A program made the position numbers and the translations under genes. The notes beneath the pieces were generated by a model, which was given only the letters and a program-made list of their open reading frames with translations, did no database searches and was not told where the DNA came from. From Nocardioides sp. SLBN-35 (GTDB lineage: Bacteria; Actinomycetota; Actinomycetes; Propionibacteriales; Nocardioidaceae), in NCBI RefSeq assembly GCF_006715725.1, contig NZ_VFNU01000001.1, positions 4,216,001 to 4,280,000 on the forward strand: a DNA stretch of 64,000 nucleotides, in the 5' to 3' direction. The number at the start of each line of letters is the position of its first letter. Position 1 is the first letter of the stretch. Of the stretch, positions 41,851-49,736 are shown piece by piece.

Positions 41851-42685
41851 GCAGGACCACGACCAGCGCGATCAGCGCCGGCTTGAGCCGCACGAGCAGG
41901 TTCTCGCCGTACCGGAAGTGCACCACGAACAGGTTGCGGTACATGTAGTACCCCTTCCAGCCGGCGAGGTCGTGCTGCTGGTCGAAGTCGAGCTGGCGCA
42001 CGAGGACGGCGTCACGCACCGCACGGATCGCGAACCCGGCCCGGCGCGCGCGGATCGCGAAGTCCACGTCGTCGTAGAAGATGAAGAAGGACGCGTCGGG
42101 CAGCCCGATCCGGTCGATCACCTCGCGCCGGACCAAGAAGCCCTCGAAGGCGACGTTCTCGACCTCGACCGTCGCCGGCATCGCCGCGCGACTGGGGTAC
42201 GTCGAGTCGATGCTGGCCGTCTTCGGGCGGATCGCCAGCGGGTTGCGCAGGTCGAAGCGCAGTGCCGCCTTCTCCACGAGGGCGCCCGCACGGTCCTCGC
42301 GGACCGCGATCAGGCAGGAGCCGTCGGCCTCGAGGAGCCGGGTCAGGCAGTCGGGGGCCGGGACGACGTCGTCGTCCATCAGCCACATCACGTCGTAGCC
42401 GCGGTCGTAGGCGGCTTGCAGGCCCAGCCGGAAGCCGCCCGCTCCGCCGAGGTTGTCGCTCGCGTGGATCGGCACCAGGCCGGCGAGGGTGCTGCGCTCG
42501 AGCACCTCGCGGGTGTGGTCGGTGCTGGCGTTGTCGACGACGAACACCGCGTCCGGCGCGCGGTCGAGCGCGTCAAGGCCGGCGAGCATCTGCTCGAGCA
42601 GGTCGGCACGGTTGTAGGTCACGACGACGACGGCGACCTGTTCCTCGGCGGTTGAGGTGCGAGCGGAGCGAGCCTCGAAACTCAC
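41759..42685 (-). CDS. GT2 glycosyltransferase, galactofuranosyl/rhamnosyl type
   Basis: 308 aa. VAVVVVTYNRADLLEQMLAG opens the GT-A fold; the metal motif is LMDDDVVPAP, and FFIFYDDVDFAIRARRAGFA is the acceptor-side block. DNLGGAGGFRLGL is typical of the WbbL/GlfT1-like group. The N-terminal SFEARSARTST comes from a palindromic repeat (GAGGTGCGAGCGGAGCGAGC) that seems to have been captured by the start. The GTG overlaps the stop of the GT2 gene upstream (GTGA). Acceptor unknown; GlfT1-like initiation of galactan is plausible from context. Confidence 0.9.
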   Translation of the reverse strand: MSFEARSARTSTAEEQVAVVVVTYNRADLLEQMLAGLDALDRAPDAVFVVDNASTDHTREVLERSTLAGLVPIHASDNLGGAGGFRLGLQAAYDRGYDVMWLMDDDVVPAPDCLTRLLEADGSCLIAVREDRAGALVEKAALRFDLRNPLAIRPKTASIDSTYPSRAAMPATVEVENVAFEGFLVRREVIDRIGLPDASFFIFYDDVDFAIRARRAGFAIRAVRDAVLVRQLDFDQQHDLAGWKGYYMYRNLFVVHFRYGENLLVRLKPALIALVVVLLSPLRGGRAEASNVTRALRDGWRMRSLPAR

Positions 42686-43599
42686 CTGAGGTACCTCCGG
42701 TGGCCGGTGAAGTCGCCGCGCAGGCCGGCGGCCGCGGCGCGGGCGCTCAGCGGGATCCGGGCCGGCTGCGGTCTCGTGAAGAGGTAGAACCACACCGTCT
42801 TCAGCCAGAACAGCAGCACGTGCACCCAGCCGCGGTAGGTGCGCAGGTTCAGGGTGTTGTTGCGCGCCATGCAGTAGTGCTTGAGGTCGCTCGGCGTGTG
42901 GTTGTAGGTCGTGCGCCCGAACATCATCGGCGTCCCGAGGTCGTCGGTGGCCGGGTGCAGGAAGTGGGCCTCGACCACGGTCGCGATCCGGGCGCCCGCC
43001 CGCTGGGCGCGCCACAGGTACTCGACGTCGTCACCCCAGATGAAGAAGTCCTCGCGCGGCAGGCCGATCCGCTCGACCAGGTCGCGGGTGACCAGCACGC
43101 CGTTGAACGGGATCACCACGTCGTCGATCAGTCCGTCCCGCGCGGCCGCCTCGACGGCGGCCATCTCGTGCACCACCCGGGTCCCACCGGGGAGACGGAT
43201 CGGGAAGCACAGCCGCGACGGGTCCTGCTCGGCCAGCACCGCCGGACCACAGAAGTCGAGGCCGTCGCGCTGTTGCCGCTGCAGGAGGAGGTCGAGACAG
43301 TCGAGCGCCGGCAGGCCGTCGTCGTCCATCAGCCACACCAGGTCGGCACCCTCGCGCACCGCCCGGCCCAGTCCGTGGTGGAAGCCGCCCGCACCGCCGG
43401 TGTTGGTCGCCAGGGTCTCGTGGACGACGCGCGGGTCGGCCAGCCCGGCCAGCCACTCCCCCGTGCCGTCGGTCGAGGCGTTGTCGACCACGAGGATCTG
43501 CTCCAGGCCTGCGATCTCCTGCAGCCGCGGGACGAGTCGCTGCAGCATCGCCAACCTGTTGAAGGTCACCACGACGGCCTGGACTCGCACGGCGGTCAC
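42682..43599 (-). CDS. GT2 glycosyltransferase, GlfT1-like
   Basis: 305 aa, GTG start (TAVRVQAVVVTFNRLAMLQR). Motifs LMDDDGLPALD (metal), TNTGGAGGFHHGLGRAV and FFIWGDDVEYLWRAQRAGAR match the GlfT1/WbbL-like subgroup. A hydrophobic patch near the C-terminus (VHVLLFWLKTVWFYLF) should attach it to the membrane. Coupled to the next GT2 gene; the pair probably adds the first sugars of a wall polysaccharide. In mycobacteria GlfT1 lies near the ABC exporter genes, which supports the reading. Confidence 0.9.
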   Translation of the reverse strand: MTAVRVQAVVVTFNRLAMLQRLVPRLQEIAGLEQILVVDNASTDGTGEWLAGLADPRVVHETLATNTGGAGGFHHGLGRAVREGADLVWLMDDDGLPALDCLDLLLQRQQRDGLDFCGPAVLAEQDPSRLCFPIRLPGGTRVVHEMAAVEAAARDGLIDDVVIPFNGVLVTRDLVERIGLPREDFFIWGDDVEYLWRAQRAGARIATVVEAHFLHPATDDLGTPMMFGRTTYNHTPSDLKHYCMARNNTLNLRTYRGWVHVLLFWLKTVWFYLFTRPQPARIPLSARAAAAGLRGDFTGHRRYLR

Positions 43600-43620
43600 C
43601 CTACTGGCCCACCGCGCCAG

Positions 43621-44061
43621 TCACTGGATCGTCCCCCGAGGGACGATCCACTGCGCGCTCAGATCGGGACGAACCTGCTGCGCGTGATCGAAGTCGGCGT
43701 CGTAGTGAACGATCGTGACCACCTGGTCCTCATGGGAGTGGCGCAGTGCTGTCGCGGCGATCTGCAGATCGCTCACACCGACTGCCCTGCCCATGCCAGC
43801 CCCGAAGAGCAGGCCCTGCAGCTCGACGGCGATCCGGGCGACCTCCTCGTCAGGCGGCAGGTAGACCTTCGCCCTGCGGTCCGCGTCGAGGATGGTGCGG
43901 TGGTCCGCAGCGCTACGCGCGGAGTAGCACTCCTCCAGGATCTGCGGAAGACAGCTGGCGAGCTCGCCCGTCGCCAGCAGACCTACCACGGCCTGCGCCA
44001 CCGTCGGCGCCCGGTGGACGCGCTGCGTCACCGAGTTGTCGAGCAGATAGAGCTGCCTCAT
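43621..44061 (-). CDS. vapC: VapC-like PIN-domain toxin
   Basis: 146 aa. The PIN fold has D8 (YLLDNSVTQRV), an acidic Glu (ILEECYSA), GVSDLQIAATAL and a last acidic site (VHYDADFDH), the four metal ligands of these RNases. Family members cut tRNA or rRNA when free of antitoxin. ATG 44061 overlaps the vapB stop (ATGA). Confidence 0.9.
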   Translation of the reverse strand: MRQLYLLDNSVTQRVHRAPTVAQAVVGLLATGELASCLPQILEECYSARSAADHRTILDADRRAKVYLPPDEEVARIAVELQGLLFGAGMGRAVGVSDLQIAATALRHSHEDQVVTIVHYDADFDHAQQVRPDLSAQWIVPRGTIQ

Positions 44062-44264
44062 CGCTGCGCTTGGGCAACGACCTCGGCATCGTCCAGCTCA
44101 CTCGCGATCCCCGACCGCAGGTGCTCCAGGTACTCCAGAGCGCGGGCCTTGCGAACCACCTGCTCCAGCGCCTCCGTCACCGTCCCACGCTTGGTCGGCT
44201 GTCCCGTAGCTGCCATCGCCTCGGCCATGAGGCCCTCGTCCACGTCGATCAGTGTCTTCGTCAT
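44058..44264 (-). CDS. vapB: VapB-like antitoxin
   Basis: 68 aa from ATG 44264, with GGGAG 5 bp upstream (GTG 44270 also possible). The N-terminal strand and helices (TKTLIDVDEGLMAEAMAATG, TVTEALEQVVRKARALEYL) are a ribbon-helix-helix of the VapB type. The C-terminal helix (LRSGIASELDDAEVVAQAQR) would fill the VapC active site. Probably autoregulates through the GATATC sites just upstream. Confidence 0.87.
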   Translation of the reverse strand: MTKTLIDVDEGLMAEAMAATGQPTKRGTVTEALEQVVRKARALEYLEHLRSGIASELDDAEVVAQAQR

Positions 44265-44277
44265 CAACACTCCCGGA

Positions 44278-44305
44278 GATATCCGATATCGACCTTCAGG
44301 ATATC
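44278..44305 (-). promoter_or_regulatory. Candidate VapB operator (GATATC repeats)
   Basis: GATATCCGATATC (44278-44290) plus a third GATATC (44300-44305), starting 14 bp upstream of the vapB ATG. Palindromic hexamers at regular spacing are what an RHH antitoxin would bind, and they also supply the A/T needed for a -10. Confidence 0.55.
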
Positions 44306-44320
44306 ACCGGTGCAGAGCCG

Positions 44321-44716
44321 TCAGTCGTCCTCAGGTCGCAGCAGCGCGTCGGGATCGAGCCGGGGCGGGATCGCGGCGAGCGCTGCCTGGACCAGCGCGG
44401 TGCGCGCCTTGACCTCGACGGCCCGGCGCAGCCGCCCCTTGCCACCGCCCGCCAGGCCCTGCACGACCTCGGCGACCTGCCGGTCGTCGTACGTCGGACG
44501 GGTGCCGGGGGCGACGTCGACGTCGGGCAGCGCGACCAGCACGGGCAGCACCTGGTCGCCGAGGGCGTCGAGCACCTTGAAGCGCTGGTAGCGGTCCATC
44601 TGCTCCCAGGCCGTGTCGATGTCGACGCCCCGCTTGCGGAAGCGGCGGTCGGCGGCCAGCACGACCTTGGCCGCGCCGGCGAGTGCTGCGGTCAGCTCAT
44701 GCTCGGTGAAGCGCAT
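44321..44716 (-). CDS. Conserved actinobacterial protein of unknown function
   Basis: 131 aa, ATG 44716. Mostly helical: MRFTEHELTAALAGAAKVVL, KRGVDIDTAWEQMDRYQRFK and a C-terminal block (VEVKARTALVQAALAAIPPR). No signal peptide or membrane segment; no motif that I recognise. Single gene, divergent from the IMPase gene with a MITE-like element in between. Confidence 0.7.
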   Translation of the reverse strand: MRFTEHELTAALAGAAKVVLAADRRFRKRGVDIDTAWEQMDRYQRFKVLDALGDQVLPVLVALPDVDVAPGTRPTYDDRQVAEVVQGLAGGGKGRLRRAVEVKARTALVQAALAAIPPRLDPDALLRPEDD

Positions 44717-44756
44717 GGCCCTACCCAACCTCACGGGGCGGGGCGGTGTCCCGTTG

Positions 44757-44917
44757 GAGGGTGCTCCATCTGGTGGTGTCGTCGCGAGCGTCGCGAGACG
44801 CGTGCGCTGGCAAGGCGGCGGAGCGAAGACGTGCTCGGCCGCCCATCGAGCGACGCCAACGCAGCCAGCGCGCGTGTATCGCGGCGCGCAGCCGGCAGCA
44901 CCAGATGGAGCACCCTC
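44757..44917. repeat. MITE-like element with 19-bp perfect terminal inverted repeats
   Basis: GAGGGTGCTCCATCTGGTG at 44757-44775 and its exact complement at 44899-44917. The 123-bp centre is GC-rich with no ORF. The arms nearly extend outward (TTG/TAA). No target-site duplication is evident. It fills the control region between the hypothetical gene and the IMPase gene. Confidence 0.75.
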
Positions 44918-44929
44918 TAAGGTGGCGTC

Positions 44930-45697
44930 GTGGACACCGCCGCCGTGCTGACCCTGCTCCAGGACGTCGCCGCGGAGGTGATCGACCCCCGGTTCCGCGC
45001 GCTCTCCGACGAGCAGGTCTCGGAGAAGAACCCCGGCGACCTGGTCACCGTCGCCGACCACGAGTCCGAGGCGCTGATCACCGCGGCCCTGCAGGCGGCG
45101 TACCCCGACGCGCTGGTGCTCGGCGAGGAGGCGATGGCGGCCGACGCCACGCTGCTCGACCGGTTCGCGAGGGCCGAGCACGCGTTCACCGTCGACCCGG
45201 TCGACGGCACCAAGAACTTCGTCAACGGCTCCCCCGACCACGCCGTGATGGTCGGCGAGGTCCGGGGTGGCGCGGTGACCCGCGGCTGGATCTGGCAGCC
45301 GCAGCACAAGACGTCGTACGTCGCCGAGCTCGGCGCCGGCGCCTGGCGCAACGGCGAGCGCCTCACGGTGACCGCCGCCGGTGACGGCGTACCCTTCCGG
45401 ACCGCGCGACGCGCCTGGGTCGGCCAGGAGCTCGGCGGGCTCGGCACCCTCGAGCTGACCTGGGCCTGCTGCGGCGTCGACTACCCGCACCTGATCGCCG
45501 GCGACGCCCGGGCGCTCGTCTACAGCCGCTCGATGCCGTGGGACCACCTCCCCGGCTCGCTCGTCCTCACCGAGGCGGGCGGCGTGATCGGACAGCACGA
45601 CGGCTCCCCGATGCGGCCGCAGCAGCTGGCCGGCGGGCTGGTCGCCGCACCCGACCGGGCGACGTACGACGCCGTGGTGGGGGCGCTGCCCGTCTGA
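44930..45697 (+). CDS. Inositol-monophosphatase-family phosphatase
   Basis: 255 aa from GTG. Metal motifs GEEAM (VLGEEAMAADA), DPVDGTKNFVNGSPDHAVMV and the C-terminal PWDHLPGSLVLTEAGG are the three conserved blocks of the Li-sensitive phosphatases. The substrate could be inositol-1-P, histidinol-P or another sugar phosphate; SuhB or HisN assignment cannot be made from sequence. Start is just outside the MITE-like element. Confidence 0.9.
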   Translation: MDTAAVLTLLQDVAAEVIDPRFRALSDEQVSEKNPGDLVTVADHESEALITAALQAAYPDALVLGEEAMAADATLLDRFARAEHAFTVDPVDGTKNFVNGSPDHAVMVGEVRGGAVTRGWIWQPQHKTSYVAELGAGAWRNGERLTVTAAGDGVPFRTARRAWVGQELGGLGTLELTWACCGVDYPHLIAGDARALVYSRSMPWDHLPGSLVLTEAGGVIGQHDGSPMRPQQLAGGLVAAPDRATYDAVVGALPV

Positions 45698-45719
45698 TCG
45701 GGGTTCGGGCCCGGCAGCG

Positions 45720-47240
45720 TCAGCAGGCCGCCGCGACGTCGTCGGTCTCGTTGGCCTGGTAGCCCTGGTTGCGGGACCCGAGCGAGCCGCCGGTGACGGT
45801 GTCCGGCTGCTGGGCGGGCTGCTCGGCCTTGTCGTCGCCGCTGCCGCCGCTGCCGCCGGTGCCGCCCTTCGGCTGCTCCCCCTGCGCCGGCGTCTTGCCC
45901 TTCTTCGCCGCCTTCGGGTCGCCCTCGGCGCGGTCGATGGCGCTGCGGATCATCTGCTGCACCAGGTCGATGTCGGGGTCGGCCGTGTTGATCCGCGGCG
46001 GGACGAGGGAGACCGAGGAGATCTTCTGGGTCCGGGCGCGCAGGGCGAGCTGGACGAAGTCGCTGAGCGCGCCGCCGGGGATGTCTGTCTGGATCATCGC
46101 GCTGGACGCCTTGGCGATCTCCTGGAAGTTCGTCAGCGCCTTGGCCGGGCTGACCTGGGAGACGAGGGCGGAGAACACGCACTTCTGGCGGGCCATGCGC
46201 GAATAGTCGTCGGAGCCCTCGCGGGCCCGGGCGTACCAGAGGGCGTCGTGGCCGTTGAGCTTGCGCCGGCCCGGCTCGATGTAGCCGGTGACGTCCTTGC
46301 CGAGGCCACCGACGGGGATCCGGGAGCGGACGTTGAGGGTGACCCCGCCGAACGCGTTGACCAGGCGCTCGAAGCCGCGCATGTTGACCATCACCCAGTA
46401 GTTGATGTCCAGGTCGGTGATGCCCTCGATCGCGGACACGGTCGCGTCGATGCCGGGGTTCTCGGAGCCCTTGAACAGGTCGGTGTGGTCGCCGACCCAG
46501 GTGCTGACGCCGTTGAGGTAGCAGCCGTCGCAGTTGAAGCCCTTGGGGAACTGCTTCGCCATCACGCTGCCCTCGCGGAACGGGAAGTTCTGCATGTTGC
46601 GGGGCAGGCCGATCATCACGGTACGGCCGGTGGTGGCGTCGACGGAGGCGATGGTCATCGAGTCGGTGCGCAGGCCCCAGCGGTCGTTGCCGGAGTCGCC
46701 TCCGATGAGCAGGATGTTGTAGCGGCCGTTGTGGGCCGAGCCGAGGTCGCCGTCGGCGAACATGGTCAGCCAGTCGCGCTGGGCGGCGGCGAGGTGGGCG
46801 CCGAAGAGCATGGTGCCGGCGACCGAGAAGCACAGGACGCCGTTGACGCCGACGACGGCACGGCGGTGCGGGAGGCGCAGGCTGAGCGGCTGGCCGATCC
46901 GCCAGGCATCGACGAAGAGCGCGGCCCAGCCGAGGGCGCCGACGATCAGGTACAGCCGGATCACGAGCATCACGGTCGGGCTGAACGCCAGGGTCAGCGC
47001 GAGACCCTTGTCGAACCAGCTCCACACGGCCACGGCCAGCAGGGTGCCGAGTGAGAACAGCCAGATCCGCAGCGCCAGCTTGCCGATCGCACGGTTGCCC
47101 GCGAGCAGCTGGGCCGAGCCGGGCACCACGAGGGTGAACGCCATCAGGGTCAGCGCCCGGCGGAACCGCACCCGGGCGGCGCGTTCGTCGACGGGCATCT
47201 GCTGAGGCACCCGCCCAGTATCACCAGTCCCACGCGCCAC
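45720..47240 (-). CDS. LytR-CpsA-Psr (LCP) family glycopolymer transferase
   Basis: 506 aa. Three to four N-terminal membrane helices (about 30-150) precede the LCP domain (about 175-370): GGDSGNDRWGLRTDSMTIAS, MIGLPRNMQNFP, DINYWVMVNMRGFERLVNAF and WYARAREGSDDYSRMARQ with the Arg residues that bind pyrophosphate. LCP enzymes ligate wall polymers such as arabinogalactan or teichoic acids to peptidoglycan, a fitting end point for the galactan made nearby. C-terminal tail Gly/Lys-rich and ends in Cys. Confidence 0.93.
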   Translation of the reverse strand: MARGTGDTGRVPQQMPVDERAARVRFRRALTLMAFTLVVPGSAQLLAGNRAIGKLALRIWLFSLGTLLAVAVWSWFDKGLALTLAFSPTVMLVIRLYLIVGALGWAALFVDAWRIGQPLSLRLPHRRAVVGVNGVLCFSVAGTMLFGAHLAAAQRDWLTMFADGDLGSAHNGRYNILLIGGDSGNDRWGLRTDSMTIASVDATTGRTVMIGLPRNMQNFPFREGSVMAKQFPKGFNCDGCYLNGVSTWVGDHTDLFKGSENPGIDATVSAIEGITDLDINYWVMVNMRGFERLVNAFGGVTLNVRSRIPVGGLGKDVTGYIEPGRRKLNGHDALWYARAREGSDDYSRMARQKCVFSALVSQVSPAKALTNFQEIAKASSAMIQTDIPGGALSDFVQLALRARTQKISSVSLVPPRINTADPDIDLVQQMIRSAIDRAEGDPKAAKKGKTPAQGEQPKGGTGGSGGSGDDKAEQPAQQPDTVTGGSLGSRNQGYQANETDDVAAAC

Positions 47241-47273
47241 TCCGGTGACGACGCGCCGCGAGTCAGGGGTGTG

Positions 47274-48233
47274 TCAGGCGGCGGCGACCGAGCCCGCGAG
47301 CCGGGCGATCTCCTCGGCGGAGGCGTTGGCGCCGGTGCAGACCACCGCGACGACCCCGTCCGAGCCGGTCGCGATCGCGCCGGCCAACGACGCGGCGCCG
47401 GCGCCCTCGGCCAGGGTGTGCGCGCAGGTCGCGAGCAGCCGCGCGGCCGCGTCGATCGCGTCGTCGTCGACCAGCACGAAGTCGTCGAGGCGCGCGCGCA
47501 GGATCTCCTGCGTGCGCGGGTACCCGGTCGTCGTGGCCAGGCCGGCGGCCCGGGTCGTCGCCGGGGCGGCCTCGATCAGGCCGGTGCGCCACGAGTGCCA
47601 GCCCGCGGGCGCGGCCGAGGACTGTACGCCGACCACCCGGCACCCCGGAGCCAGCACGTCGCGGACCAGACAGGCGCCGGCGGCCCCGGTACCGCTGCCG
47701 ATCGGGACGAAGAGCGTGTCGAGGCCGGCCGCCTGCCCGAACAGCTCGAGGTACGCCGTCGCGTGGCCCAGCACGATCCGCGGGTCGGTCGGGCACACGA
47801 ACGACGCGCCGGTCTCAGCCGCCAGCGCACGGGCGTGCTCGCCCGCCTCGCCGAGGCTGGCACCGACCAGGACGACCTCGGCGCCGAGAGCCGCGACCGC
47901 GTCGCGCTTGGCCGCGGGGGCGCTGGCCGGCATCACGATCGTGGCGCGTACGCCGGCCAGCCGGGCGCCGTACGCCACCGACTGGGCGTGGTTGCCGGTC
48001 GAGCAGGTGACCAGGCCGTGCGCGCGCTCGGCGTCGGTGAGGGTCGCGGACAGGTGCACGCCGCCGCGGACCTTGAAGGCGCCGGTGGGCTGCACGTTCT
48101 CGTGCTTGACCAGGACCGGGCGGCCGAGCGCCTGGTCGAGGAGCGGGTGCGCCTGCAGCGGAGTGGGTGGCAGGTGGGCGCCGACGACCTCGGCGGCGGC
48201 GAGGACTCCGTCGAAGGTCAGCTCGGTGCTCAT
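47274..48233 (-). CDS. PLP-dependent threonine/serine dehydratase-like enzyme
   Basis: 319 aa from ATG 48233. PLP lysine in QPTGAFKVRGGVHLS, phosphate loop IGSGTGAAGACL (GSGTG), CSTGNHAQSVAYGARLAG and MPASAPAAKRDAV are fold-type II signatures. It deaminates Thr or Ser to a 2-oxoacid; the close LysR gene suggests a catabolic, substrate-induced enzyme. No ACT domain, so not the feedback-controlled IlvA. Ectoine-type or other dehydratase roles cannot be ruled out. Confidence 0.88.
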   Translation of the reverse strand: MSTELTFDGVLAAAEVVGAHLPPTPLQAHPLLDQALGRPVLVKHENVQPTGAFKVRGGVHLSATLTDAERAHGLVTCSTGNHAQSVAYGARLAGVRATIVMPASAPAAKRDAVAALGAEVVLVGASLGEAGEHARALAAETGASFVCPTDPRIVLGHATAYLELFGQAAGLDTLFVPIGSGTGAAGACLVRDVLAPGCRVVGVQSSAAPAGWHSWRTGLIEAAPATTRAAGLATTTGYPRTQEILRARLDDFVLVDDDAIDAAARLLATCAHTLAEGAGAASLAGAIATGSDGVVAVVCTGANASAEEIARLAGSVAAA

Positions 48234-48263
48234 GGGTCCATCGTCGGCGACCGGGCACCCATC

Positions 48264-48310
48264 GGTCCAATAGTTCCTTTCAACGGGACCAATCGACACC
48301 ATCGATCGAT
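48264..48310. promoter_or_regulatory. Candidate LysR operator between divergent genes
   Basis: GGTCC (48264-48268) and GGACC (48286-48290) form an interrupted dyad in the 88-bp gap. Both are followed by AAT (TCCAAT, ACCAAT), and the palindrome ATCGATCGAT is at 48301-48310. The place and spacing fit a LysR autoregulatory site shared by both promoters. Confidence 0.4.
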
Positions 48311-48321
48311 AGGCTGTCGCC

Positions 48322-49206
48322 ATGATCGACCTTCGCCGCCTCGAGGCCCTCGTCGCGGTCCACCGCACCGGGTCGGTGTCGGCCGCCGCGGCTCAGCTGC
48401 ACTACGGACAGCCGACCATCTCCCACCACCTGCGCCGGCTCGAGGCCGAGACTGGCGCGGTGCTGCTCCAGCGGGTCGGACGCGGCGTCCGGCTCACGCC
48501 CGAGGGCGAACGCCTGGCCCGCCGTGGCGAGGAGATCCTGGGCCTGCTGGCCCGTGCCGAGGCCGAGCTCGCCGCCGCGACCAGCCTCCAGTCGGGACGG
48601 GTCCGGCTCGCCGCCTTCCCCTCCGGCGCGGCCACCCTGGTCCCCGACGCCCTGGCGCTGCTCGCGACCCGGCACCCCGGCATCCAGCTCGACCTGGTCG
48701 AGGCCGAGCCGCCCGAGGCCTACGAGCTGCTCCGCGCCGGCGAGGTCGACCTCGCTCTCACCTTCGCCTACCCGGACCAGCCCGAGCCCGACCAGATCAC
48801 CTCCGTCCCCGTCGTCGACGACCCGCTGCACCTGGTCACGTCGGCCTCGGCCGCGCCCTCCGAGGGCGCCGTCGACCTCGGCGCCTACGCACAGACCGGC
48901 TGGATCGCCGGCTGCGAGCGATGCCGGCGCGAGCTGCTCAGCCTGTGCGCGGACGCCGGCTTCACGCCCGCGATCGCCTTCGCCAGCGACGACTACGTCG
49001 CCGTGCAGTCCCTCGTCGCGAGCGGACTCGGCGTCACCGTGCTGCCCGGGCTCGCGCTGCGCGCGCACCAGCACCGCGACGTCGTACGCCGCCCGCTCGC
49101 CGCGCACCGGCGGGTCCAGCTCTCGACGTACGGCGCTCCCCCGCGACCGGCCGCGGTGGACGCTGTGGCGGCGGCGCTGACCGAGGTCGCGGGTCGCCCG
49201 ACCTGA
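48322..49206 (+). CDS. LysR-family transcriptional regulator
   Basis: 294 aa. N-terminal winged HTH (MIDLRRLEALVAVHRTGSVS, AAAQLHYGQPTISHHLRRLE) and a periplasmic-binding-like effector domain (RVRLAAFPSGAATLVPDALA ...). Divergent from the dehydratase gene, which it probably controls. The stop codon directly abuts that of the convergent thioesterase gene. Confidence 0.92.
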   Translation: MIDLRRLEALVAVHRTGSVSAAAAQLHYGQPTISHHLRRLEAETGAVLLQRVGRGVRLTPEGERLARRGEEILGLLARAEAELAAATSLQSGRVRLAAFPSGAATLVPDALALLATRHPGIQLDLVEAEPPEAYELLRAGEVDLALTFAYPDQPEPDQITSVPVVDDPLHLVTSASAAPSEGAVDLGAYAQTGWIAGCERCRRELLSLCADAGFTPAIAFASDDYVAVQSLVASGLGVTVLPGLALRAHQHRDVVRRPLAAHRRVQLSTYGAPPRPAAVDAVAAALTEVAGRPT

Positions 49207-49713
49207 TCAGGAGCGGGCGCGGATCGCGTCGATCTCCTGGCGGCGCGCGAGCCGGTGGGCACGGCGTACCTCCGCCTCGTGCATCCGCCGGCGGTCCTCG
49301 TCGGTCTCCGGCTCGAGCGCGGGCACCGGGCGACCGTGACCCGCGCCGTCGACCGCGACGAACACGAAGTACGCCGAGCCGACGTGCAGCACCTCGCCGG
49401 CCGCGTCCCACGGCTCGGTCTCGATCCGCACGCCGATCTCCATCGACGAGGTGCCGACCCAGTTGACCTGGCCGAAGGTGCGGATGATGTCTCCGACCCG
49501 CACCGGCTCGAGGAACGCCATCTCGTCGAGCGCCGCCGTCACGGCCGGGCCGCCGCTGTGCCGCTGTGCCACGACCCCCGCGGTCGAGTCGGCCAGCTTG
49601 ACCACCTCGCCACCGTGGATGTTGCCCAGCAGGTTGGCCTGCGCGCGCGAGGTCAGCGTGGCCAGCTCGATGCGGGAGTACGACGGCGTGCGTGCCGCGA
49701 CGATCTCTGTCAC
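49207..49713 (-). CDS. Acyl-CoA thioesterase (hotdog fold)
   Basis: 168 aa. LLGNIHGGEVVKLADSTAGV carries the GG-loop and Asp of YciA/BFIT-type hotdog thioesterases; VTAALDEMAFLEPVRVGDII and SSMEIGVRIETE follow. It hydrolyses medium or long acyl-CoAs. The C-terminal 25 residues are charged and helical. GTG start. Convergent with lysR and divergent from the second LCP gene. Confidence 0.9.
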   Translation of the reverse strand: MTEIVAARTPSYSRIELATLTSRAQANLLGNIHGGEVVKLADSTAGVVAQRHSGGPAVTAALDEMAFLEPVRVGDIIRTFGQVNWVGTSSMEIGVRIETEPWDAAGEVLHVGSAYFVFVAVDGAGHGRPVPALEPETDEDRRRMHEAEVRRAHRLARRQEIDAIRARS

Positions 49714-49736
49714 GCCCTGACGGTAGCGTCATCGGC

